Source: Deltaproteobacteria bacterium SG8_13 (lineage in GTDB: Bacteria; Desulfobacterota; Desulfobacteria; Desulfobacterales; SG8-13). Taken from it: DNA of 32,092 nt. The DNA lies in contig LJNK01000039.1 in the NCBI GenBank assembly GCA_001303025.1, positions 1 through 32,092 on the forward strand. Direction: 5' to 3'. A model generated the notes under the pieces. That model did not search any database. It worked only from the letters and a program-made list of their open reading frames with translations, and had not been told where the DNA came from. Position 1 is the first letter of the stretch; every line of letters starts with the position of its first letter. Positions 24,097 through 30,863 of this stretch are shown piece after piece. The translations under genes were made by a program, and so were the position numbers.

Positions 24097-25637
24097 GCAG
24101 TCAAGAACGCGTCATTATATTCGACACCACGCTGCGCGACGGAGAGCAGTCTCCGGGCGCCAGTATGAACACGGGAGAAAAATTACGGTTGGCGATCCAG
24201 CTGGAAAAGCTGGGAGTCGACGTGCTGGAGGCCGGTTTTCCCGCCGCTTCGGCGGGTGACCTCGAAGCCGTATCAAACATTGCCGGCAAGCTGCAACGCA
24301 CCGAGGTGGCGGGCCTGGCGCGCACTTCCAAAGAAGACATCGACCAGGCCTGGCAGGCGGTTCAACATGCCGCCAAACCGAGAATTCACACTTTTATCGC
24401 CACCTCCGACATCCACCTGAAGTACAAACTGAAAATGTCCCGCGAGGCGGTGATCGACAAGGCCATCGAGGCCGTCAAATACGCCAAAACGCTCACCGAC
24501 AACATCGAGTTTTCGGCCGAGGACGGCTCCCGCAGTGACCGGGACTATCTGTGCAAGGTGTTCGAGGCCGCCATCGCGGCCGGCGCCACAACGGTCAATC
24601 TCCCGGACACGGTGGGCTACGCCGTGCCGGAAGAATTCGGCGACCTGGTGAAATACATCATGGCTCACACGCCGAATATCGGCAAGGCGGTATTCAGCGT
24701 CCACTGCCACAACGACCTCGGGCTGGCCACGGCCAACACCCTGACTGCCGTTCAGGCCGGCGCCCGGCAGGCGGAAGTCACCATCAACGGTATCGGGGAA
24801 CGCGCCGGCAACACGTCGCTGGAGGAGGTGGTGATGGCCATGCACACGCGCCGCAATTTTATACCGACCAGCACCAACATCCGAACCGAATACATCCATC
24901 CCACCAGCCGTCTGGTGAGCATGATCACGGGGATAATCGTTCAACCCAACAAGGCCATTGTGGGCGCCAACGCATTCGCTCATGAAGCCGGTATTCACCA
25001 GGACGGGGTGCTGAAAAATCCGATGACCTATGAAATTATGAAGCCGGAAACCATCGGCCTGAGCGCCAACAGGCTGGTGCTGGGAAAACACTCCGGCCGC
25101 CACGCCCTGCGCGAGCACCTCAAGGAAATGGACTACGATCTTTCCGACGAAGAATTGAACGTCGTCTTCAAGCGGTTCAAAGACCTGGCCGACAGGAAGA
25201 AACACGTTGTGGATGAGGACCTGGAGGTAATCATCACGGAGGGGATTTTGCGCACCGCAGAGGTCTTCCAGCTGGAATACCTGCACGTCACCTGCGGTAC
25301 GACCGTTCTGCCGATGGCCAGCGTGCAGCTTTCCATAAACGGCAGGACCGTCCGCGGTGCGGGCTACGGGAACGGCCCGGTCGACTCGGCGTTTAACACC
25401 ATTGCCAAGCTCACCGGTACCCAGTCCGAGCTGCTGCGATTTACGGTCGGCGCCCTGACCGGCGGGACCGATGCCCAGGGCGAAGTGACGGTCCGGTTGC
25501 GGGAAAACGGCCTGGTGGCGCTGGGAAAAGGCGCCGATCCGGACATCATCACCGCAAGCGCCAAGGCGTACATCAACGGGCTCAACCGTCTCGAGTATTT
25601 GAAGACGAACCCGGCAAGAGAAGCCGTAGCCGTATAA
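24093..25637 (+). CDS. leuA: 2-Isopropylmalate synthase
   Basis: A 514-aa enzyme that condenses 2-oxoisovalerate with acetyl-CoA, the first committed step of leucine synthesis. Signature 1 is FDTTLRDGEQSPGASMN; the metal-binding HCHNDLGLATAN and NGIGERAGNTSLEEVV follow. AHEAGIHQDGVLKNPMTYE marks the linker, and the C-terminal leucine-feedback domain (VQLSINGRTVRGAGYGNGPV) is intact. GGAG precedes the ATG. It is the last gene of the operon; leuBCD and ilvD are not in the window, so they lie elsewhere. Confidence 0.97.
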   Translation: MSSQERVIIFDTTLRDGEQSPGASMNTGEKLRLAIQLEKLGVDVLEAGFPAASAGDLEAVSNIAGKLQRTEVAGLARTSKEDIDQAWQAVQHAAKPRIHTFIATSDIHLKYKLKMSREAVIDKAIEAVKYAKTLTDNIEFSAEDGSRSDRDYLCKVFEAAIAAGATTVNLPDTVGYAVPEEFGDLVKYIMAHTPNIGKAVFSVHCHNDLGLATANTLTAVQAGARQAEVTINGIGERAGNTSLEEVVMAMHTRRNFIPTSTNIRTEYIHPTSRLVSMITGIIVQPNKAIVGANAFAHEAGIHQDGVLKNPMTYEIMKPETIGLSANRLVLGKHSGRHALREHLKEMDYDLSDEELNVVFKRFKDLADRKKHVVDEDLEVIITEGILRTAEVFQLEYLHVTCGTTVLPMASVQLSINGRTVRGAGYGNGPVDSAFNTIAKLTGTQSELLRFTVGALTGGTDAQGEVTVRLRENGLVALGKGADPDIITASAKAYINGLNRLEYLKTNPAREAVAV

Positions 25638-25650
25638 GGTTGGGGATTTT

Positions 25651-25691
25651 CCGCCGTTGACCGGACGCGTCCCTGCCCCGGTCAGCGGCGG
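25651..25691. terminator. Strong hairpin after leuA, probable terminator
   Basis: CCGCCGTTGACCGG (25651-25664) and CCGGTCAGCGGCGG (25678-25691) form a 14-bp stem with one G-U pair and a 13-base loop, between convergent leuA and the next minus-strand gene. A further GGCAAA/TTTGCC palindrome follows (25691-25706). There is no U-run on either strand, so factor-independent termination is uncertain. Confidence 0.45.
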
Positions 25692-25753
25692 GCAAATCCA
25701 TTTGCCGGCCCACAGCCGGGAACCGGGGGCTTTGGTCGAGCGAGTGGCCTGCG

Positions 25754-26134
25754 TCAGTCCTTCGGCAGATCGGGGCCCTGCTGGTGGTTACCATCCTCAG
25801 ATGGCACGATCCGTATGAGTTCCCACACGGTGCCTTTCTTGTCCGGACAGTGGATTTTATACACCGTCGAATCGTCCTCCCAGGAAGGAAATCCAACCGA
25901 TACCCGCCACAGGTAGAGCTGAAAAACGTGGTGCAAAGCGGTGCAGATGCCGGCCGGCTTGTCGTAGTGATTGGCATAATCGAAGCTGTCGCCGATGCTG
26001 TGCCGGCATTGCTCGTTTTTTTCGATCATCCGGGCGCGCACGCCGGACAATCTCCTCCACACCGCCTGGTAGTCTTCAAAGGATCGAATGGTGCCGGGAT
26101 CGACACCAAGATCGAGAGGTCCATCGGAATCCAT
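25754..26134 (-). CDS. Uncharacterised 126-aa protein
   Basis: I recognise no family. The start at 26134 is well supported by AAGGAGAG just upstream; the frame continues 41 codons further without a better site. The protein is soluble-looking, without signal peptide or membrane segments. It has an amphipathic first half (IRSFEDYQAVWRRLSGVRAR) and an aromatic-rich middle (HHVFQLYLWRVSVGFPSWED) that could be a small beta-sheet fold, and a hydrophilic tail. Two Cys are spaced too far apart for a classical metal site. It precedes the operon end and lies 119 bases downstream of the SDR gene. Confidence 0.7.
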   Translation of the reverse strand: MDSDGPLDLGVDPGTIRSFEDYQAVWRRLSGVRARMIEKNEQCRHSIGDSFDYANHYDKPAGICTALHHVFQLYLWRVSVGFPSWEDDSTVYKIHCPDKKGTVWELIRIVPSEDGNHQQGPDLPKD

Positions 26135-26253
26135 AGTCTCTCCTTGCTCGATGCGGCAAAAACAGGGAATCGGCAGCGCCATCCCGGTCAAAACGCACGG
26201 TGAAACCGGTGTGCCCAGGCTGGCTGAGCGGCCTTTCACCCTGTTTGAAAAAA

Positions 26254-26862
26254 TCAACAGTTGTCATACATCCGGATGATCTCACCGGTGCCCCTGCCCT
26301 CCACGCTTTTTACGTAGCCGTTGATCACTTTTCTCATCGGGATGGGGTTGTGGCCCGGGAAATACGCTTCGTACTTGTCTACGGATTCTTCCACCAGCCC
26401 CGAGGAGACGACATTGATCCGGATGCCGTCTTTCAATTCCAGTGCTGCCGCCTTGACGAAGCTGTGAATCCCGCCGTTCACCATGGCGGCACTGGTGGTG
26501 AATACCACGGGGTGATCGGCGAGTATGCCCGTGGAAAGAGTAAAGGATCCACCTGGATTTATATGATTCTGTCCGATCTTTACGAGATTCACCTGACCCA
26601 TCAACTTGCTTTTCAGTCCGATATAAAAATCTTCCTCGGTCATCGCGTCGAAAGCGGCCCATTTCGCTTCTCCGGCAATGCAGACCACCGCATCGACACT
26701 GCCGACAGCTTTAAACATGGCCTCGATGGATTTGCTGTCAGTGATATCCACCGTCACATCTCCGGAAGTCCGAACAGCGACCACCACTTCGTGTTTTTTT
26801 GAAAAATGCTCGCTGACCCTTTTACCGATTGTGCCCTTTCCACCGACGATCACTATTTTCAT
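26254..26862 (-). CDS. Atypical short-chain dehydrogenase-like protein
   Basis: A 202-aa Rossmann-fold protein of the SDR superfamily. The nucleotide motif is MKIVIVGGKGTIGKRV, followed by DVTVDITDSKSIEAMF and DAVVCIAGEAKW (the NAG-like strand). A Ser is present in FTLSTGILAD (110), but the usual catalytic YxxxK is not: aligning on the conserved ALEL, Tyr is Ala125 and Lys is Asn129 (TTSAAMVNGGIHSFVKAAALEL reads A-M-V-N there). Members of this short subgroup often lack the pair, so it may bind nucleotide without classical dehydrogenase chemistry. GGAGGG precedes the ATG at 26862. Substrate is unknown. Confidence 0.82.
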   Translation of the reverse strand: MKIVIVGGKGTIGKRVSEHFSKKHEVVVAVRTSGDVTVDITDSKSIEAMFKAVGSVDAVVCIAGEAKWAAFDAMTEEDFYIGLKSKLMGQVNLVKIGQNHINPGGSFTLSTGILADHPVVFTTSAAMVNGGIHSFVKAAALELKDGIRINVVSSGLVEESVDKYEAYFPGHNPIPMRKVINGYVKSVEGRGTGEIIRMYDNC

Positions 26863-26922
26863 GTTCCCTCCGATGCAATTAGCACGCAAGCTGTCTTGGA
26901 CGCTGCGAAACTATTTCTTCAT

Positions 26923-27324
26923 TTATATCAAGCCTTTTAGCCTTGCGGCCAGCCAGGGTGAAACCAGAGTTGAAAGCAGGACAACCATAAACAGGTCACC
27001 TTTCCTGATGTTGAATACCTGCATGATTTCATGCCAGGGCTTCCCCGCCACAAAATGGCCGAAAAACAATTCGAATGCCAGGGTCAGCATAAACCAGATA
27101 AGTCCGACCGATATATACGTTTTCCCATCCGAAGAGTCAAAATGGGGCACGGATACCAATGCTGCCAGCAGGATCAACAGTGACAGCAGCACTCCGCTTG
27201 CCGGCAGGGCAGCAGAAGGGCCGATTGCGGGCATCAGCCATTTTTCACGAAGCACGGCATTTACGATGGCCACGATGACCAGCAAAAACCAGATACCGAT
27301 CGCCTTCAAGATCAGGCCTGCCAT
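26923..27324 (-). CDS. Small polytopic membrane protein, unrecognised
   Basis: A 133-aa protein with four hydrophobic segments, roughly 4-24, 43-60, 71-88 and 109-127. The loop FFGHFVAGKPWHEIMQVFNI between the third and fourth is the most distinctive part and could be a conserved motif. An AGAGGG lies upstream of the ATG. It follows the di-heme cytochrome gene by 89 bp and precedes the SDR gene by 60 bp, all on one strand, so co-transcription is possible. I cannot assign a function. Confidence 0.7.
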   Translation of the reverse strand: MAGLILKAIGIWFLLVIVAIVNAVLREKWLMPAIGPSAALPASGVLLSLLILLAALVSVPHFDSSDGKTYISVGLIWFMLTLAFELFFGHFVAGKPWHEIMQVFNIRKGDLFMVVLLSTLVSPWLAARLKGLI

Positions 27325-27413
27325 GATTGTTTCCCTCTAACCGGTTCGCCCAACGGTCGAAAACCCTTCCGGGGGTTTTCATTATGCTTCCCTGCGCAAG
27401 GTGGGCACGGTGA

Positions 27414-28586
27414 TCATCTGTTTCGACCTTGTTCACTGCTTTGTTCCAGCGCATTGCGTACAAAGGACTCATCGGTGAGTGCCTGCAGGAACGCGACCAG
27501 TTGGCTGCGTTCCTCCGGGGCAAGTTCGAACCCCCTGAGCAGTGGATCTGTCATCGAGTCGGCTTCGAGGTTGCTTATATCGGAATGAAGGTATCGGGCA
27601 CGCCCGCCGGCGGCATAGTGATCGAGCACAGCCTCGAGGGTAGGAATGCTGCCGTCGTGCATGTAAGGCGCGGTGAGTGCGATGTTTCGAAGCGTGGGGG
27701 CTCTAAATTTTCCCATGTCCGCACTGCGCCCGGTATGACGGTGTACACCGGTGTTGGGCGCCGGATACGCACCGCTCCCGTCCTCGTTGTAGAGTCCGGT
27801 ATTGTGAAACCTTGCTTGCATCTCATCGGATCCCTCGTAGACTACCGGACCGGAAAGATTGAACCCGGCGTGACATCGAAAGCAGCCCAACCGCTGGGAG
27901 AAGAAAAGTCGTGCCCCGGCGCGTTGATTCTTGTTTAAGGCATCGATCTGCCCGCCGTATGCCCATCGGTCGTAGGGCGAATTGCCGGCGATTAAGGTCC
28001 TTTCGAACGACGCCAAAGCATATGTCACGTTGCGCAACGTCACCGGACTGCTGTCTTCCGGAAAGGATTTAAAAAAAAGCCGGCGGTAGCGCCGACTTTT
28101 TTTTAATCTTGCAAGGACCTCCTGCTCACGGCCGGCCACCCCCATTTCCGGCGGATGCCTATTGAGCAGCGGTACGAGCGCCTGGTCTTCAAGAAGTTTG
28201 AGGGCAGGATCGTCCCATCCCAGGGTCGCATTATAAGCGACATTGGTCAGTGACATGGCCGAACGGGGATGCACATTTCCCCGGATACCCACCGCACGGC
28301 TGCGACCGTCGGTGTAAGCGCGCTCCGGCTGGTGGCAACTGGCGCAGGAGACGGTGCCGTCGCCCGACAAACGGGTATCGTGGAACAACAGACGACCGAG
28401 TTCGACCTTCTCCGCAGTTATGGGGTTGTCCGCAGGCACCCGGGGCAGCGGAAAGCCCTCGGGCAGTTGCCAGACGTATTTCGTCGGGTTTTTGCGGTCC
28501 GCCCGGATCGGCTCCCGCATATCATGGCCGCACGACACGCTGAAAAGCGCCAGCGCAACCACAGCTGCCGTTGGAGCTCTTACCAC
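27414..28586 (-). CDS. Di-heme cytochrome c peroxidase/MauG-family protein
   Basis: A 390-aa exported c-type cytochrome. The N-terminus VRAPTAAVVALALFSVSCG is a signal sequence, possibly a lipoprotein one with an imperfect lipobox (Cys19). Two heme sites: CASCH (81-85) and CFRCH (235-239). Downstream, FRAPTLRNIALTAPYMHDGS followed by IPTLEAVLDHY is the CcpA/MauG hallmark with the conserved M-H-D-G. Family members reduce peroxide or oxidise protein partners in the periplasm; which applies is not shown. It begins with GTG inside the last codons of the TPR gene (7-bp overlap), so the two are coupled. A terminator-like structure lies inside the gene at 28069-28106. Confidence 0.9.
   Translation of the reverse strand: MVRAPTAAVVALALFSVSCGHDMREPIRADRKNPTKYVWQLPEGFPLPRVPADNPITAEKVELGRLLFHDTRLSGDGTVSCASCHQPERAYTDGRSRAVGIRGNVHPRSAMSLTNVAYNATLGWDDPALKLLEDQALVPLLNRHPPEMGVAGREQEVLARLKKSRRYRRLFFKSFPEDSSPVTLRNVTYALASFERTLIAGNSPYDRWAYGGQIDALNKNQRAGARLFFSQRLGCFRCHAGFNLSGPVVYEGSDEMQARFHNTGLYNEDGSGAYPAPNTGVHRHTGRSADMGKFRAPTLRNIALTAPYMHDGSIPTLEAVLDHYAAGGRARYLHSDISNLEADSMTDPLLRGFELAPEERSQLVAFLQALTDESFVRNALEQSSEQGRNR
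28069..28106 (-). terminator. Terminator-like structure inside the di-heme cytochrome gene
   Basis: Two 17-base arms (28069-28085 and 28090-28106) form an inverted repeat with a 4-base loop. On the sense (minus) strand it reads A8, a GC-rich hairpin, then T8; the single imperfect position is a U-G pair there, so the RNA stem is continuous. It encodes LKKSRRYRRLFFKSF. It has the form of an intrinsic terminator in the sense direction, and also a weaker one on the other strand. Confidence 0.6.
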
Positions 28587-29077
28587 GATCTTGCCAGCCC
28601 CTCCAGTCCCTCGGGCTCCTCCCCCGAGGCGATTGCCGCCTGAAGCGCATCGGCCAGCCCCCGGTTCAGCCTGGTAAGGGTGCGATGATCCTGCAACGCC
28701 TTTTCCTCATTGCCCATCAGCATATGCAACACCCCTCGATACATGTAGGCTTCGGCGAGGTTCGCATCGAGATCGATGGCTCGATTGTAGTGGCTGAGCG
28801 CTTTCTGGTACTTCACCGATCCCTGCTTCCTCAGGGCGTATCCAAGGTTATTGTGGGCTTCTGCCATATTCGGATTTTTGTCCAGGGAGGTCTCGAACTT
28901 TGCCTGGGCACTTGCGTATTTTCCCTGTTTCATCAACTTCACGCCGGCGTTGTACTCGGCTACTCCGGGACGACTGTCGCCGGCCGGTTGCGGACTGCTG
29001 CCCGCAGCAATCGCTGCCGTCGCTGAAAAAACCAGGGCCACGATGGTGGTGGTTGTTCGTGTCAGAATCGGGTTCAT
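28580..29077 (-). CDS. Secreted TPR-repeat protein
   Basis: A 165-aa exported protein. From ATG 29077 the signal peptide reads MNPILTRTTTTIVALVFSAT with cleavage near AIAAG. Three TPR-like units follow: VAEYNAGVKLMKQGKYASAQ, MAEAHNNLGYALRKQGSVKY and LAEAYMYRGVLHMLMGNEEK. GGAG six bases before the ATG fixes the start; the frame is open up to 29221. It is coupled by overlap to the di-heme cytochrome gene, which suggests a shared periplasmic job, with the TPRs as a docking platform for the cytochrome or its target (inference). Confidence 0.85.
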   Translation of the reverse strand: MNPILTRTTTTIVALVFSATAAIAAGSSPQPAGDSRPGVAEYNAGVKLMKQGKYASAQAKFETSLDKNPNMAEAHNNLGYALRKQGSVKYQKALSHYNRAIDLDANLAEAYMYRGVLHMLMGNEEKALQDHRTLTRLNRGLADALQAAIASGEEPEGLEGLARSW

Positions 29078-29327
29078 AATTTTCTCCATATTAGAAGCAA
29101 TCAGCAAGAACCAACCGCGCTTTGGCCGACGCTGGCCGATTTCCCGTCGAGCCCATAGCGTTTGCAGGCCTGCGGCAGCGGCCGTATCTGCTTGAAAGCT
29201 ACAAATTTTCGAAGTTATCAATAATACCCTCTTTCAGGCGAGGGCCGTCATCACATAATAAGTAGCATGGTAGCGGTTTTCAAGATGGGGAAGTCCCGCA
29301 GGCAGGATGGAGGCCATGCAAGCGTAT

Positions 29328-29363
29328 AATCGGCCGAAACGTCTCTTTACACACCGGCCGATT
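29328..29363. repeat. 9-bp inverted repeat at the GNAT gene end
   Basis: AATCGGCCG (29328-29336) and CGGCCGATT (29355-29363) are perfect inverted copies 18 bases apart, spanning the stop codon of the GNAT gene. No U-run follows on the minus strand. The 269-bp gap 29078-29346 shows no ORF I can support and no clear promoter. Confidence 0.4.
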
Positions 29364-29877
29364 GCAATTGCAGAGAGACCAGTTTGCCGTCGGCTGTCAC
29401 CTGACGCCCGACCTCGACAAACCCGAGCCGCTCGTGGAACCTCAGAGAAGCGGTGTTCGGCGGTTGCAGATCCACCTCGGCCGCCATCCAACATAGCCGG
29501 TGCTCGGCCGCCCAGTGTCCCGCCTCGTTGTAAAACCGGCGGCCCAATCCGGCTTTTTGGAATTCCCTGGATACCACGACCCGGTCGATATACAAAAACC
29601 GTTTCAAACGATAGGCAAACCAGCGATAGTTTACACTGTCGTGCGCGGCCGCGTCGTCGAAGCCCATGAAAAAACCAACTACCCTGCCGCCGAACTCGGC
29701 AACCTTCAGCAGGCTGCACGTGCGGCTTAGGATTGCGAATCGGGCCCCACCCATTGGGCTGAGCACGCTCACCGATCCGGCGTTCAACCCCAGGATGGCC
29801 GCTTCATCGGCGGGCTGCCATTGTCGAATTATAATATCACCCACAGGGGCGTCATTCTCTCGGCGCACATCCGGCAT
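29347..29877 (-). CDS. GNAT-family N-acetyltransferase
   Basis: A 176-aa acetyl-CoA-dependent acyltransferase. IIIRQWQPADEAAILGLN is the opening strand and helix; FLYIDRVVVSREFQKAGLGR holds the acetyl-CoA pyrophosphate loop (Q-K-A-G-L-G-R matches Q/RxxGxG/A); AEVDLQPPNTASLRFHERLG followed by FVEVGR is the usual C-terminal part. The substrate cannot be told. It starts seven bases after the stop of the selenoprotein gene and is very likely co-transcribed with it and the VOC gene. A GTG further in could be an alternative start. Confidence 0.85.
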   Translation of the reverse strand: MPDVRRENDAPVGDIIIRQWQPADEAAILGLNAGSVSVLSPMGGARFAILSRTCSLLKVAEFGGRVVGFFMGFDDAAAHDSVNYRWFAYRLKRFLYIDRVVVSREFQKAGLGRRFYNEAGHWAAEHRLCWMAAEVDLQPPNTASLRFHERLGFVEVGRQVTADGKLVSLQLQSAGV

Positions 29878-29884
29878 CTTTTTT

Positions 29885-30226
29885 CTATCGATCCAATTCT
29901 TCCAGCACTTTGAAAACGAATCGGGCGGGCCAGTCTGCCATGCCGCCGCTCAAAGCCAGGGCGACAGCCGTTGTTTCCATGATCTCTTCGCGACTTGCTC
30001 CCAGATCAGCAGCACTGCTGACGTGGTATTCGATTCAACCGTAGCAGCCGTTGGCGATACTGATTCCCAGTGCGATCAGTTCTTTGGTTTTCCGGACCAG
30101 GGCGCCGTCTTTGAGTGCATTCGACTCCAGTTCCCCCAACTCGCGAAACGTCTTGATCCCGCTCTGGGACATCTGCCAGTTGTATTTTTTTCTCGTTTTT
30201 CTTATCTCTTCTACGCTCGGAAACAT
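29885..30226 (-). CDS. AhpD/CMD-family selenoprotein (CxxU)
   Basis: A 113-aa carboxymuconolactone decarboxylase/AhpD-like redox protein with an in-frame TGA (30035-30037) read as selenocysteine at residue 64. The sequence up to it ends ELIALGISIANGCYG and past it continues IEYHVSSAADLGASREEIME, a seamless AhpD-type helical pair, to a TAG at 29885. The active site is thus Cys61-Tyr-Gly-Sec64. Glu49 (12 residues before Cys61) and His68 (four after Sec64) match the spacing of the AhpD proton-relay Glu and His. AAGGAGGG precedes the ATG. AhpD proteins reduce peroxiredoxins or act as CxxC thiol peroxidases; Sec at the second position would boost reactivity. Without recoding the product is a 63-aa fragment lacking half the motif. 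Sec-incorporation genes are not in the window. Confidence 0.88.
30005..30022 (-). promoter_or_regulatory. Putative bacterial SECIS element
   Basis: On the minus strand, 13 bases after the TGA, TCAGCA and TGCTGA form a 6-bp stem (one further G-U pair) around a GTGC loop. The loop lies about 19 bases after the UGA and begins with G, fitting the bacterial SECIS pattern of a small apical loop with an early G at 16-37 bases. It also codes for VSSAAD of the protein. Confidence 0.7.
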
Positions 30227-30251
30227 ATTGCCCTCCTTGTACAACCGCCAC

Positions 30252-30704
30252 CTACGCAGCGCCGGACTCACCGCCGATCCTGCGGGCACCGGGTGCCGCC
30301 TGTTGTAAGGCGCTATCGGCTGTGATCTCGATCCGGTTGTTCTCGGGATCCAGGACGACGCTTTCGTAGCAGCCATCACCTGTTTTCCGTGGCGCATCAA
30401 TTACCGCAAAACCCGCAGCTCTTAGAGCATTGGTGATCTGATCGACGCTGTCTTTAGTGCCAACCGATATCGCCAGGTGAATAAGACCGGTGAACTGCTT
30501 GTGCGGATCATTGGCCGTTTCAGGGATTGTGTCCATGTGCATAAGCTCCAGACGCGCTCCGGATGAAAAGCTCAGAAAGTACGATGCAAATCCTTTTTTC
30601 TCATTTACGTATTTCCGGTCGGATCTTGCACCAAAATATGTCACGTAGAACTCCCGCAGAGCTTCGATATCCTTACACCATATGGCGACATGTTCGATTT
30701 TCAC
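30252..30704 (-). CDS. VOC-superfamily (glyoxalase/dioxygenase-like) protein
   Basis: A 150-aa vicinal-oxygen-chelate-fold protein with paired beta-alpha-beta-beta-beta units. Likely metal ligands: His in KIEHVAIW, Glu in ARLELMH, His in GLIHLAISV and Glu in NRIEI, the glyoxalase-I-type H/E/H/E set. The reaction is unknown; relatives include glyoxalases, dioxygenases and resistance proteins. The GTG start at 30704 has GGAGG just upstream; the frame is open to 30752. It is the first gene of a compact set: 25 bp to the selenoprotein, which is 7 bp from the GNAT gene. Confidence 0.85.
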   Translation of the reverse strand: MKIEHVAIWCKDIEALREFYVTYFGARSDRKYVNEKKGFASYFLSFSSGARLELMHMDTIPETANDPHKQFTGLIHLAISVGTKDSVDQITNALRAAGFAVIDAPRKTGDGCYESVVLDPENNRIEITADSALQQAAPGARRIGGESGAA

Positions 30705-30863
30705 AACAGCCTCCGTGGTGCACGTTTTTCTTTCTTTATCATCAGCGATCACCGGGTTGCTGCCTGCCGACCGGCAGCCTCAGTTTCGCCGGGCAATAGC
30801 CGGGCGGTTAAGGAAAAACGATTTGGAATAGGCTGCCGGGATGGTTCGATTCTTTAGGGCCTT

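Noticed and set aside
24273..25286. Long open frame on the minus strand (337 codons)
   Set aside because: Antisense shadow of leuA; its His/Val/Gly-rich composition comes from complementary codons.
27414..29077. Methanobactin-type or mau-type maturation cluster
   Set aside because: Only the di-heme protein and a TPR protein are present; no MbnP-like, MauE/D or precursor peptide was seen.
29234..29719. Minus-strand frame of 161 codons
   Set aside because: Shadow of the GNAT gene, which has the real motifs.
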